Numbered from the stretch's first letter, positions 37,419-46,844 are shown. The stretch: 54,133 nucleotides of DNA from an uncultured Clostridia bacterium (GCA_944380765.1 CALWIO010000013.1:1-54133); one strand, 5' to 3'. The notes: generated from the letters alone by a model not told the origin. Numbers and translations are program-made.

Positions 37419-38756
37419 TTATCCTTTTACCATTTTAATTTTTCTGCGCTTTGCCTTAATGCGGTTTTTCCTGATAATCAGCAATATATAAATTATCACA
37501 AGCACCGCTATTACCGCAAAAATTATTTTAACAATGAAATGCGAGAAAATTGACTTGACCGTTCCCCACACCCACAGCACAAAGCTGCGGCTTACATCTT
37601 CGGCGGCGACTAAATCGACAGTAGCCACAACATCTTCGCCGTAGAGTATTTCAGCCTTGCCCAGCACATCTCCTTTTTTTACCGGTGCTTTTACGGTTTT
37701 GGGCGTTTCGCTCTCAACCGGGCGCACTTCAAGGCTGCCCGCCTCGGTACCAATCGGCACGAGCGTTGAGATTTCCTTTGCAGGAACCAGCCGCAGGTGG
37801 TCGGTTTTCCAGTTGTATTCCACATCAATCACCGTAACCACATCGGTGGTGCTGGTAACCTTGGTCAGAACTATGTTGTCATACGCCCACTCGTAAATCT
37901 TTTTGGTGTCCGTAAGCGCCACATTTTCCTCAACGCCGTCGCCGTCGATGTCATACTGCGGAGCGTTCATAAGGATAAGCATATAATTATATCCGTCCTT
38001 TGAGGCGGTCGAGAGCAGGCAGTGCCCGGCAAGGTCGCTGGTGCCCGTTTTTACTCCCGTTACATACTCGCAGTAATAATCCTTGTACGCCTTGTTCATA
38101 ACCTTATTGGTATTGTTGAGATAGCGCACCTGTGAATACTGCTCGGTGGGCTGAAGGTCATACCTGAGAGTTGAAACTATTTCACGGAATTTCGCATTCT
38201 GTATGGCGTGCTTGGCTATAATATAAAGGTCGTTGGCGGTTGTATGCGCCGAACCGTCGCCGTCAAGCCCGTGGGGATTTATAAAATGCGTGTTTTCACA
38301 GCCCAGCGCCTTGACATAATCGTTCATCATTACCACAAACTCGTCAATACTGCCGCCGACATAGTCCGCAAGCATATTCGCCGCGTCCGCCCCAGAGGGT
38401 ATCATGAGACAGTACAGCAGCTCCTCAATCGTCAGCGTTTCGCCCACCTGAATACCGGCTACCGAGGCGTTCTGCAAATACAAGTCGCCCAGCACCTCGC
38501 GCCGGCAGGTAACCTCGGCGCTTAAATCCTCGCACTCTTCAAGCACAATTATACAGGTGACGATTTTCGTAATTGAGGCGGGCGCAATCTGCTTGTCCGC
38601 GTTTTTATCAAGAATTACCGTGTCGCTGTCTGTATTCACAAGCAGAGCCACATCAGCTTCGGTTTCGATAAGCGAATTAAACGAAGCGCTCGCTCCGACC
38701 CCCATACCGAAAGCCATAATCACGGCGGAGAGTATCACCGCCAATAATTTTTTCAA
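37419..38756 (-). CDS. D-alanyl-D-alanine carboxypeptidase (DacF type)
   Basis: This S11-family penicillin-binding protein trims the terminal D-alanine from peptidoglycan stem peptides. It has a signal sequence and the motifs SITK (nucleophile serine), SGAD in the second motif (SGN is more usual, so the Asn is replaced by Ala) and KTG in VKTGTS. A C-terminal membrane helix at about 410-430 is followed by a basic tail. TTG at 38756 is preferred because GGGTG lies 6 nt upstream; a GTG at 38765 is an alternative. DacF in Bacillus is sporulation-specific, but that role is not proven here. Confidence 0.9.
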   Translation of the reverse strand: MKKLLAVILSAVIMAFGMGVGASASFNSLIETEADVALLVNTDSDTVILDKNADKQIAPASITKIVTCIIVLEECEDLSAEVTCRREVLGDLYLQNASVAGIQVGETLTIEELLYCLMIPSGADAANMLADYVGGSIDEFVVMMNDYVKALGCENTHFINPHGLDGDGSAHTTANDLYIIAKHAIQNAKFREIVSTLRYDLQPTEQYSQVRYLNNTNKVMNKAYKDYYCEYVTGVKTGTSDLAGHCLLSTASKDGYNYMLILMNAPQYDIDGDGVEENVALTDTKKIYEWAYDNIVLTKVTSTTDVVTVIDVEYNWKTDHLRLVPAKEISTLVPIGTEAGSLEVRPVESETPKTVKAPVKKGDVLGKAEILYGEDVVATVDLVAAEDVSRSFVLWVWGTVKSIFSHFIVKIIFAVIAVLVIIYILLIIRKNRIKAKRRKIKMVKG

Positions 38757-38804
38757 AATAATCACCCACTTGAAAAATGCCTGTAAAAGTAATATGATAT
38801 TATA

Positions 38805-38833
38805 AGTATAACACAGAAAAAAACATTATCCAA
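38805..38833 (-). promoter_or_regulatory. Promoter of the carboxypeptidase gene
   Basis: TTGGAT (38828-38833) and TATACT (38805-38810) are 17 bp apart on the minus strand, 49 bp before the start codon. Confidence 0.7.
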
Positions 38834-38851
38834 TAGAAAAAGGAATTTTTT

Positions 38852-39541
38852 ATGATTTATGTAACGGGCGATACCCACGCAGACCGCGAGCGGCTTTCTC
38901 GCTGGAATTTAAGAAAGCTGAAAGAGGGCGACACGCTTATTATCTGCGGCGACTTCGGGTTTTTATGGGACAACAGCAAAAAAGAGCAGCGTTTTCTGCG
39001 CTCGCTGGGAAAAAGAAAATACAATATATGTTTTATTGACGGAACGCATGAGAATTTCTCGCTTATAAACGACTACGAGATAAGCCAGTGGAATTCGGGC
39101 AAGGTTCACAAAATTTACGGAAATCTTTACCACCTTATGCGCGGTCAGATTTTTGAGATAGACTCCGTTAAAATTTTCACTATGGGCGGAGGGGAAAGCT
39201 CCGATATTGACATACGCCGTGATGTGGGCGCGTGGTCAAAGGAGGAAATCCCCACGCAGGAGGAGCTTCTGGAAGGCGCCGAAAATCTTGAAGTTGCCGG
39301 CTATGATATTGATATAATCATTACTCACGAGCCGCCGCTGAAAGTAAAGAGCTTTCTTAACCTCAACGACAGTTCAATGCTGAGGGTTACGGCTCTAAAC
39401 GCCTATTTTGAGGAGCTTTCGGGAAATTGCAGCTTTAAAAAATGGTATTTCGGCTCGCTTCACATTGACAAGTACATCTCCTCAACTCACCGAGCGGTTT
39501 TCAAGGACATTGTAAACGCCGAGACAGGCGAAAAAATATAA
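38852..39541 (+). CDS. Metallophosphoesterase
   Basis: The 229-residue protein has the first calcineurin-like metal motif GDTHAD, then GDFG, then GTHEN in the place of the usual GNHE, and later THEPP and GSLHID. It is likely a two-metal hydrolase of phosphoesters, with unusual second-shell motifs. The substrate is unknown. It lies alone between the carboxypeptidase promoter and a hairpin terminator. Confidence 0.82.
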   Translation: MIYVTGDTHADRERLSRWNLRKLKEGDTLIICGDFGFLWDNSKKEQRFLRSLGKRKYNICFIDGTHENFSLINDYEISQWNSGKVHKIYGNLYHLMRGQIFEIDSVKIFTMGGGESSDIDIRRDVGAWSKEEIPTQEELLEGAENLEVAGYDIDIIITHEPPLKVKSFLNLNDSSMLRVTALNAYFEELSGNCSFKKWYFGSLHIDKYISSTHRAVFKDIVNAETGEKI

Positions 39542-39559
39542 CAAAAATCTGCTTTGAGC

Positions 39560-39604
39560 GCTCCCCCGTCCTTAACAGGGCAAGGGGAGCTTTGCGCTTT
39601 TAAA
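39560..39604 (+). terminator. Terminator after the metallophosphoesterase
   Basis: The stem GCTCCCC / GGGGAGC is followed by TTTGCGCTTTT. The T-tract is interrupted. Confidence 0.5.
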
Positions 39605-39618
39605 ATCGTTTTTTGTGT

Positions 39619-39647
39619 TTGCATATCCCGGCGCTATGTGGTATTAT
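39619..39647 (+). promoter_or_regulatory. Promoter of the MurE-like operon
   Basis: TTGCAT (39619-39624) and TATTAT (39642-39647) are 17 bp apart, 28 bp before the start codon. Confidence 0.78.
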
Positions 39648-39675
39648 ATAACATATAAACAGAGCGAGGTTTATT

Positions 39676-41187
39676 ATGTTTTGTCTTAACGATTTTATTC
39701 AGCTTTTTTCTGACCGTTCGGTTCTTGAAAGCCGGCCTTTTGAGAACCCGCAAATAGAATATATTTCCTACAACTCGCGGGATATAAAGGAAAATACGCT
39801 TTTTTTCTGCAAGGGCGCTCACTTTAAAGAGGAGTTTTTATATGATGCCGTAAAAAAAGGCGCGGTCGCCTATGTTTCCGAAAAGGAGTACCCTGTCGGC
39901 GCGCCGTGCATTAAGGTTTCGGATATGAGACTTTGCTTGGCGCTTGCCGCCGATTTTTTCTACGGCAGCGCTTACAAAAAATTAAAGCTGATAGGCATTA
40001 CCGGCACCAAGGGCAAAAGCACCACCGCTTATTTCATAAAATACATTGTTGACGAATATCTGAAAAGCTCCGGCAAACGCTGCGCGATTGTTTCGTCAAT
40101 AGACACATTCGACGGCGTTGTAAACGAGGAAAGCTCGCTTACCACTCCCGAGCCTTTTGAGCTTCACCGCCACTTTGCCAACGCGGTAAAAAGCGAAACG
40201 GAATACTTTGTTATGGAGGTTTCCTCGCAGGCGCTCAAATACGGCAGAGTTTACGGCGTTGAGTTTATGACCGGCTGTTATCTTAACATAGGCATTGACC
40301 ACATAAGCGCGGTTGAGCACCCGAACTTTGAGGACTACTTTCTTTCAAAAATGAAGCTCTTTTCGCAAAGCCGCGCGGCTGTGCTGAACCTTAATTCCGA
40401 CAAAATCGACGAGGTGCTTCGCTATGCCGCGAACGCCGGCAGAGTTATCACCTTCGGCACAAAGAACGAAAACGCCGACTATTACGGCTTTGATATACGA
40501 AAGCAGGGGTCCCGCACGGTTTTCAGCGTTAAGTCGGAAAAGATAAACGGCGACTTTACGCTCGGTATTCCGGGACTTTTCAATGTGGAAAACGCTCTGT
40601 GCGCGATAGCCGTATGCGCCGATATGGGAATTGACGAAGATAGCGTAAGGGAAGGGCTTTCAAAGGCGCGCACCCGCGGCAGAATGGAAATTTACGAGAG
40701 CGCCGACAAAAAAATAGCCGTCATAGTGGATTACGCTCACAACAAGATGAGCTTTGAAAATCTTTTCTCCTCGGTAAAGCGGGAATATCCCGGCAGAAAA
40801 ATAAGCATTGTTTTCGGCTGTCCCGGCGACAAGGCGGTTGTGAGAAGGAAGGATTTAGGTTATATCAGCGCCGAAAACGCCGATATGTCATATATTACAG
40901 AGGACGACCCGGCAACCGAGAGCCTTGACGCTATATGCCGCACGGTGGCTTCATATATAGAGGAAAAAGGCGGAAAATACCGCATTATCCATGACCGGGG
41001 CGAAGCCATACGCGAAGCTGTACGCGACTGCCGCGGCGAGTGCGTTGTTCTTCTCGCCGGAAAAGGCGCGGAAACTCATCAGAAAAGGGCAAACGGCCCG
41101 GCAGACTATCTTTCCGACGCGTTTTACGCTAAAAAATATCTTGACGAATATGACAGGGGAATGTACGGGGTGCAGGATGAAAAATAA
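39676..41187 (+). CDS. MurE-like UDP-MurNAc-tripeptide ligase
   Basis: The 503-residue Mur ligase adds an amino acid to UDP-MurNAc-L-Ala-D-Glu in its usual role. It has the ATP loop GITGTKGKST (about 110-120), the STTPEP-like SSLTTPEPFELHRHF segment, and DYAHNKMSFENL in the middle. Where diaminopimelate-specific enzymes show DNPR it has DDPATE, and the later GKGHE motif reads GKGAETHQ. It may use another amino acid or be a paralogue of the main MurE. A small gene begins inside its stop region. Confidence 0.85.
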   Translation: MFCLNDFIQLFSDRSVLESRPFENPQIEYISYNSRDIKENTLFFCKGAHFKEEFLYDAVKKGAVAYVSEKEYPVGAPCIKVSDMRLCLALAADFFYGSAYKKLKLIGITGTKGKSTTAYFIKYIVDEYLKSSGKRCAIVSSIDTFDGVVNEESSLTTPEPFELHRHFANAVKSETEYFVMEVSSQALKYGRVYGVEFMTGCYLNIGIDHISAVEHPNFEDYFLSKMKLFSQSRAAVLNLNSDKIDEVLRYAANAGRVITFGTKNENADYYGFDIRKQGSRTVFSVKSEKINGDFTLGIPGLFNVENALCAIAVCADMGIDEDSVREGLSKARTRGRMEIYESADKKIAVIVDYAHNKMSFENLFSSVKREYPGRKISIVFGCPGDKAVVRRKDLGYISAENADMSYITEDDPATESLDAICRTVASYIEEKGGKYRIIHDRGEAIREAVRDCRGECVVLLAGKGAETHQKRANGPADYLSDAFYAKKYLDEYDRGMYGVQDEK

Positions 41188-41389
41188 AAAAAGTTCTTTT
41201 AAAAAAGCTGCATTTATTATAGGCGCCGCGGTTACCGCTTTCGGCATTATCGATATGTGCCTTGCCGCGAGAGAGGAAAAAGCGGGCGATTTCGGCAGGG
41301 AATTTCCTGACGCCGGGGACGAGATAAAAAACGCGATTGACAGCGTTAAAAATCAGATAAAGGAGAATGAAGCCGTTGAAACAGAATGA
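41177..41389 (+). CDS. Small single-pass membrane protein
   Basis: The 70-residue protein starts MKNKKSSFKKAAFIIGAAVT, one hydrophobic helix after a basic N-terminus, followed by an acidic, coiled-coil-like tail. It overlaps the murE stop by 11 bp and the transporter start by 23 bp, so it is probably translated. No domain recognised. Confidence 0.65.
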   Translation: MKNKKSSFKKAAFIIGAAVTAFGIIDMCLAAREEKAGDFGREFPDAGDEIKNAIDSVKNQIKENEAVETE

Positions 41390-42782
41390 CTCCAAAAAGA
41401 ATTTTATAGGCAGAGCCGTAGGCTACGGCATAGGCGCCGTCGGGCTTGATTTGAGCTACGGACTTTTTTATTCGTACCTTTCAAAATATCTGACCGATGT
41501 GCTTTTAATGCCGGCGGCGTTTCTGCTTATTTTAACGCCTATCGCAAGAATCTGGGACGGAATCAACGACCCGATTATGGGAAATATTGTTGACAGCACA
41601 AGAATGAAAATGGGCAAATACCGTCCCTGGATAATTATAGGCGCGTGCTGCAACGCGGTAATACTTTCGCTGATGTTCACAAACCCGGGAATTACATCAG
41701 GCTCCGTTGGAATGTATGTGTATGTGGCGGTTATGTATGTTATGTGGGGAATGACCAACACAATGGCGGATATTCCCTATTGGAGCATGATACCGAGTTT
41801 TTCGGCAAACCCCTCGGAGCGCAACCTGGTTTCCACAATAGCGAGAACCTTCAGCGGAATAGGTCAGGGAATTATAACGATATTCACTCCCATAGCTCTT
41901 GTTCTGCTCGGAAGCGGAGCCAATGACGCAGAAAAGAAGGTCAGCGCTCAGGGGTTCAGCCGCTGGGCAATGGTGTGCTCGGTTTTGCTGGTGGTTCTCG
42001 CCCTTGTATGCTCGCTTGTCACAAAAGAGCGCAACATTGTTTACAGCAACGAAAGGTTCAGCTTCAAGCGCCTTTTTGATGTTGTAAAACAGAATGACCA
42101 GTTAAGGGTATTCATGCTTTTCGCCATGATTTCCAACGCAGGCTGGTACCTGACAAGCGGTGTGGGCGCCTATTACTTTGAAAATGTTGAGGGCGATTTA
42201 AGCAAGCAGAGCACCTTTGCCGTATTCGGAGCGGTAGGCTCATTCTTGGGACTTTTCGTTATTCCGATTATGATTAAAAAATTCACCAGGCGCACCATTT
42301 ATCAGTTCTGCCTTATAATGGTTGCCGCCGGATATGTTCTTATGTTTATCTGCGGACCTCTGCTTCATCAGATGCTGCTTTTGAACATCGCGTACATAAT
42401 CGCCTCTGTGGGAATAGCCTCAATGTTTGTAAACCAGACGGTTATGCTTGCCGATATAGTTGACTACGGCGAGTTCAAGACAGGCAAGCGCCAGGAGAGC
42501 ACGACCTTCGCTATGAAAGGCTTTTTGCAGAAAATGGCTTACACCATTCAGACTATCGTTCTCTTTTCGGGACTCGGTCTTTCCGGCTACAACGGCGAGG
42601 TTAAAGAGCAGACGGCTCTCGCCTCCGGCACAATCAGCGCTATGACCTTCTTAGTGCCGCCTGTTCTTATAATAATCTCGTATATCATTTTCACCAAGAA
42701 ATACAAGCTCTACGGCGAGTTTTCCGAAAGGGTAAACGGCTACATCGCCGAGAGAATTAAAAAGAGCGAAAGTCAGGAATAA
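41367..42782 (+). CDS. GPH-family sugar:cation symporter
   Basis: This 471-residue MFS-type protein resembles the glycoside-pentoside-hexuronide family (MelB, XylP). It has about 12 membrane segments and the family stretch ARIWDGINDPIMGNIVDST with the Asp residues used for cation coupling. GKYRPWIIIG after the second helix is also typical. The substrate is unknown. ATG at 41367 is closely spaced after AGGAG; TTG at 41376 is an alternative start. Confidence 0.88.
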   Translation: MKPLKQNDSKKNFIGRAVGYGIGAVGLDLSYGLFYSYLSKYLTDVLLMPAAFLLILTPIARIWDGINDPIMGNIVDSTRMKMGKYRPWIIIGACCNAVILSLMFTNPGITSGSVGMYVYVAVMYVMWGMTNTMADIPYWSMIPSFSANPSERNLVSTIARTFSGIGQGIITIFTPIALVLLGSGANDAEKKVSAQGFSRWAMVCSVLLVVLALVCSLVTKERNIVYSNERFSFKRLFDVVKQNDQLRVFMLFAMISNAGWYLTSGVGAYYFENVEGDLSKQSTFAVFGAVGSFLGLFVIPIMIKKFTRRTIYQFCLIMVAAGYVLMFICGPLLHQMLLLNIAYIIASVGIASMFVNQTVMLADIVDYGEFKTGKRQESTTFAMKGFLQKMAYTIQTIVLFSGLGLSGYNGEVKEQTALASGTISAMTFLVPPVLIIISYIIFTKKYKLYGEFSERVNGYIAERIKKSESQE

Positions 42783-42852
42783 CTCTTGATTTTACAAAAG
42801 CCTGCGGTTCTGTTGGGGAGCATGGCCGCGGATTAAAAAAGAGGGATAAATT

Positions 42853-43524
42853 ATGTCAAAGTATCTTGATAAGGTTCCGTTCGCGAAATACTCGCGGACC
42901 GAGGAGTGGATAAACTCCATATCGCACATGGCAGGGGGCGCTTTTGCCGTTGTCACATTTATTATGTGTCTGGTAAAAGGCATTATCCTGCGCTCGCCCT
43001 GGCATATTGTGACGGGCATTGTATATTCGCTTACCATGATAGCCATGTACACCTGCTCGGCTGTTTACCACGGGCTTTACAACAACCGCGGCAAAAAAGC
43101 CATGCGTCTTGTTGACCATACAATGGTATTCTTTCTGATAGCCGGCACAATAACGCCCTACGCCCTTATTACGCTAAGACAGGCAAACCCCGTTATGGGC
43201 TGGGTGCTGTTCGGCGTTGCCTGGGGCTGTACCGCTTCGGCGGCGGCTATGATTTTCATAAACTTTGAAAAGACTAAAATTCCGCAGATGGTGCTTTGCC
43301 TTGCGGAGGGGTGGATGGTTCTCGTAATTGTAAAAAGCCTTTACGAGCTGCTCTCACCCGGCGGATTTTACACGCTGCTCGCGGGAGGAATATGCTATAC
43401 CGTCGGCGCAATACTCTACGGAATAGGCAGTAAAAGAAAGTATTTCCACTGCGTTTTCCACTTCTTTGTAATAGCCGGCAGCGTTCTGCATTTTATTTCG
43501 ATTTATCTGTATGTGTTCAAATAA
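42853..43524 (+). CDS. Hemolysin III family (PAQR-like) membrane protein
   Basis: The 223-residue protein has seven hydrophobic segments and the family histidines in SISHMAGGAFAV, SAVYHGLYN and VFHFFVIAG, which in PAQR proteins bind a metal. Function is not firmly established in bacteria; the family affects membrane homeostasis. It begins 70 bp after the transporter and ends 12 bp before the next metallophosphoesterase. Confidence 0.9.
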   Translation: MSKYLDKVPFAKYSRTEEWINSISHMAGGAFAVVTFIMCLVKGIILRSPWHIVTGIVYSLTMIAMYTCSAVYHGLYNNRGKKAMRLVDHTMVFFLIAGTITPYALITLRQANPVMGWVLFGVAWGCTASAAAMIFINFEKTKIPQMVLCLAEGWMVLVIVKSLYELLSPGGFYTLLAGGICYTVGAILYGIGSKRKYFHCVFHFFVIAGSVLHFISIYLYVFK

Positions 43525-43536
43525 GGCGGGGTTGAA

Positions 43537-44925
43537 ATGAACGGGGAACTTAAATTTATTCTTATAACCGATTTGCACTATTATGACCCGGCACTGGGGA
43601 TTTCAGGCAAGGCTTATGACGAGCTGAGCGGCACGGATATGAAATGTCTTGCCGAGTCTGGCGCCATTATTGACGCCTATTTTGACAAAATCGCGAAAGA
43701 CAAAGACTTTGATATTGTGCTGATAGCGGGCGATTTAAGCTGCAACGGCGCAAAAGAGAGTCATACAGGGCTTTTGCCCAAGCTGCGCAGGCTTAAAGAA
43801 GCCGGAAAAAGGGTTTTCTTAATAACCGCCACTCACGATTACTATCTTGAAGGCAACGGCACGGGCTGCGCCGAGCGCTGCGACGGCGACCGATTATCCC
43901 ATGCTACCCGCACCGGCCGCGAAGAGCTTGTTGACTTGTACCGCGAGTTCGGACTTGACGAGGCGATTTCCTTTCACGCCGAGAGCCATTCCTACTGCGT
44001 TTCGCTGTGCGAGGGATACCGTCTGTTATGCCTTAACGATGACGGCGACAAAATTTTCTGCGGTTACAGCGAGAGTCAGCTTGAATGGATTGACAGCATG
44101 ATAAAAGAGGCGCACAAAGCCGGAGATTATATTTTTGCCATGACTCATCACCCGGTTTTGCCGCCCTCGCCCATCTACCCTTTGTTCAGTCAGCGGGATA
44201 TGCTCGGCGACTATGAAAAAACAGCGTGTTTTTTAGCCGACCGCGGCGTTAAGTTTATTTTTACCGGGCACACCCACATGCAGAATATAGCCAGATACAC
44301 CACGCCTGCGGGCAACGATTTTTATGACATAAACACCGCCTGCCTTGTGGGTTATCCCTCGGTTATGCGCCGTGTGGTAATGACCGGCAGCGAGGTAAAA
44401 ATCACCTCGGACACAGTAACCGGCATTGACTGGGATTTAAAGGGAATGACCTTTGAGGAATACACAAAGTCGCAGTTCAGCCATCTGCTCAACGATATTT
44501 TCGACTCGCTTGCGAACGATTATGACCGCTTTGCAAATGTGCTGGCTCCCGGATTCAGCAAGACACCCGAAGAAATGTATAAGATGAAATTCCTTTTGCT
44601 CCCTTTCGGGAAACTGCTTAACAGCATTACCTTAGGGGGGCTGGGCAAGCTGCTTTTTGTAAGCGGCAGCGTTGACAAGTCCATCAGAAAAGTAAAGCTC
44701 AAAGACTTTATTCTCAGCATTATTCAGAATATTTATTACGGGGACGAGCCTTACACTCCCGACACGGCGGAATACAAGGCTTTCTGCGCGGCGGCAGGCA
44801 GGGCGAAAGGCCTTTTGAAGCTGAAAAAAGGCACGGAGGATATAGCGAAAATTATTGATGTAATCCGTGACGGAGTGCTTTATGACGCCGCTCCGCCCGA
44901 CTGGAACGCGGTTTTGCCGAAATAA
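43537..44925 (+). CDS. Metallophosphoesterase (calcineurin-like), long form
   Basis: The 462-residue protein has DLHYYD, AGDLSCNG, ATHDYYL (in the GNHE position), TMTHHPV-like MTHHPVLPP and GHTHMQNI, the full calcineurin-like metal set. A C-terminal domain of about 170 residues has no known motif. There is no signal peptide, so it should act in the cytoplasm. It lies in a run with hlyIII and the alkaline-phosphatase-superfamily gene, 16 bp before the latter. Substrate unknown. Confidence 0.87.
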   Translation: MNGELKFILITDLHYYDPALGISGKAYDELSGTDMKCLAESGAIIDAYFDKIAKDKDFDIVLIAGDLSCNGAKESHTGLLPKLRRLKEAGKRVFLITATHDYYLEGNGTGCAERCDGDRLSHATRTGREELVDLYREFGLDEAISFHAESHSYCVSLCEGYRLLCLNDDGDKIFCGYSESQLEWIDSMIKEAHKAGDYIFAMTHHPVLPPSPIYPLFSQRDMLGDYEKTACFLADRGVKFIFTGHTHMQNIARYTTPAGNDFYDINTACLVGYPSVMRRVVMTGSEVKITSDTVTGIDWDLKGMTFEEYTKSQFSHLLNDIFDSLANDYDRFANVLAPGFSKTPEEMYKMKFLLLPFGKLLNSITLGGLGKLLFVSGSVDKSIRKVKLKDFILSIIQNIYYGDEPYTPDTAEYKAFCAAAGRAKGLLKLKKGTEDIAKIIDVIRDGVLYDAAPPDWNAVLPK

Positions 44926-44941
44926 CGGCGGGAGGTTCGTT

Positions 44942-45838
44942 ATGCTTAACTCGTTTGAATTTCTTAAAAAGAAAAAATACATAAAATATGTGACCGACAG
45001 CGGCATATTCCGCAACAGCCCCGCAGAGGCGCTGCCGCAGACCGCCGTGGCGAAAGCCGTAAGGGCGCACATGGAAAGCGGCGGCAAAACAAAAAAAGCC
45101 GCCGTTATAGGCTTTGACGGGGCGCGAGCCGACTCGCTTGTACCGGTGGTAAAATCCGGCTTTGACCCCTATATTGACTCGGCGAAATACAGCGCTCTGC
45201 AAAAGCTGAAAGACGAGGGCGCGGTATTTTTAAGCTACACGGGCGGAGAAAAGGGAGAAAAACAGGAAACCAGCACTCCGCAGGGCTGGGCTACCGTACT
45301 CACCGGAAAATGGGCGAAAGAAACGGGTATTTACGGCGAGGAAACGCTGACGAAGGCGGAAACCTTTCTTACCGAATACGCGAAAAAAGGCAAAAAGACC
45401 GTGTTCAACAGCATTTGGCCGGTGCATTTTACCAAAACATACCGCCGCGAAATAGAGAACGCCGAAAAAAACAATCTCCCTCTGCGCTTTGTTCAGGTGC
45501 CCGACAGCGATGACGCGCTGACAGAGCACATGATAAAATCCGTTACCGGGGACGACTGCGACATTTCGTTCTGCATTTTTGAGCTTCCCGACCACACCGG
45601 GCACGAAACGCCGCCGGGCTTTTATAACGGTAATCCACAGTATGTTAAAGCGCTTTACTGCTGCGACAAAAACGCTTACCGCATTATTGAAGCCATTGAG
45701 AGCCGCCCGACCTACAATGACGAGGACTGGCTTATAATAATTACCGCCGACCACGGCGGACACCTTAAAACGCACGGGTCACAGCTAATAACAGACAAGA
45801 TGATTTTTATTGCGGCCAACAAAAAGGAATTGTTTTAA
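44942..45838 (+). CDS. Alkaline-phosphatase-superfamily phosphodiesterase-like enzyme
   Basis: The 298-residue protein has a type I phosphodiesterase/nucleotide pyrophosphatase layout: AVIGFDGARADSL (metal Asp), the nucleophile region STPQGWATVLTG (Thr), ELPDHTGHE and ITADHGGHLKTHG (metal His). No signal peptide is visible. ATG at 44942 is chosen because GGGAGG precedes it; an earlier in-frame codon lies inside the previous gene. Likely hydrolyses a phosphodiester or sulfate ester; substrate unknown. Confidence 0.85.
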   Translation: MLNSFEFLKKKKYIKYVTDSGIFRNSPAEALPQTAVAKAVRAHMESGGKTKKAAVIGFDGARADSLVPVVKSGFDPYIDSAKYSALQKLKDEGAVFLSYTGGEKGEKQETSTPQGWATVLTGKWAKETGIYGEETLTKAETFLTEYAKKGKKTVFNSIWPVHFTKTYRREIENAEKNNLPLRFVQVPDSDDALTEHMIKSVTGDDCDISFCIFELPDHTGHETPPGFYNGNPQYVKALYCCDKNAYRIIEAIESRPTYNDEDWLIIITADHGGHLKTHGSQLITDKMIFIAANKKELF

Positions 45839-45865
45839 CAGCCTAATATTAAGCGCAAAAAACGA

Positions 45866-45906
45866 AGTCCTGCGAGCGTCCTCTTATTCAGGGCGTCCGC
45901 AGGGCT
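45866..45906. terminator. Bidirectional terminator between phosphodiesterase and LysR genes
   Basis: A long imperfect stem (AGTCCTGCG... / ...CGCAGGGCT) is followed by CTTTT on the plus strand and by TTCGTTTTTT on the minus strand. Confidence 0.7.
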
Positions 45907-45951
45907 CAGCTTTTAGATACAGTTTTTTCAGCGTTTTTTGCTTTGCGGGTT

Positions 45952-46824
45952 TTAGCCGCAGCGGTTGATTAAATCCAGAAACTTATCGGCGGCTTTTGAA
46001 AAAACCTGATGTTTTTTCCAGACGAGGCTCATACCTATTTCAAGTTCCGGATAAAGCGGTCTGAAACAAATGCCGCTGTTGCTTGTATTTATAATTTTAT
46101 CAAGGCAGAGCGCGTACCCGACGCCTGACTCAACAAACAGCGAAGCGTTATAAAGAAGATTATAAGTTGCGACAATATTCAATTTTTCCTCGGGCAGTTT
46201 AAACCAGTTTTGAAGCTCTCCCCTCGTTATTCCCTGCCGGGAAACAATAATAGGCTTTTCAATTAAATCGGCAGGCGTAATAACTTCCTTTTCGGCAAGT
46301 TCGCTGTCGCGCGGCATAAGCACACCCCATGTATCCTTTTCGGGCAGCTCAATACAGTTATATTTTGTAAGGTCAATGCTGCCGAACAGCAGTCCGAAAT
46401 CAATCAGCCCCTTATCGAGCTGCTCATATACCGTCTGAGCGTCTCCGCTCACAATATGAAAATGCACAAGGGGAAATTCCTGACGGAGCGTATTAGCCAT
46501 TTTTGCAATATAACCCGCGGAATTGCTTTCGCCGGCGCCTATATAGATGTCGCCTGCCGTTGACTCATCGGAAAGAGCGATTTCGTTTTCCGTTTTTCTT
46601 ATCAGTTCCATTATTTCCTCTGCCCTCTTGCGCAGAATCATTCCCTCTTCGGTCAATGTAATTCTTCTGTTTCCGCGTATAATAAGCTGCTTGCCGAGTT
46701 CCTGCTCCATATCTTTAATTTGTCTTGAAAGCGTAGGCTGTGAAAGGTGGAGAGAATCAGCGGCTCCCGAAATGCTTTTCTCTCTGGCAACGGCTAAAAA
46801 ATATTGAAGCACTCTTAATTCCAT
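45952..46824 (-). CDS. LysR-family transcriptional regulator
   Basis: The 290-residue regulator has the N-terminal winged helix (ISGAADSLHLSQPTLSRQIK, RRITLTEEGMILRKRAEEIM) and a type 2 periplasmic-binding-like effector domain. It is divergent from the acetyltransferase operon, the classic arrangement for a LysR activator of its neighbour. The effector is unknown. Confidence 0.95.
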   Translation of the reverse strand: MELRVLQYFLAVAREKSISGAADSLHLSQPTLSRQIKDMEQELGKQLIIRGNRRITLTEEGMILRKRAEEIMELIRKTENEIALSDESTAGDIYIGAGESNSAGYIAKMANTLRQEFPLVHFHIVSGDAQTVYEQLDKGLIDFGLLFGSIDLTKYNCIELPEKDTWGVLMPRDSELAEKEVITPADLIEKPIIVSRQGITRGELQNWFKLPEEKLNIVATYNLLYNASLFVESGVGYALCLDKIINTSNSGICFRPLYPELEIGMSLVWKKHQVFSKAADKFLDLINRCG

Positions 46825-46844
46825 AAAAATTACCTCCTTAACTT

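Noticed and set aside
45230..45775. Long minus-strand open frame (181 codons) inside the phosphodiesterase gene
   Set aside because: It is antisense to a gene with clear superfamily motifs and has no ribosome site.
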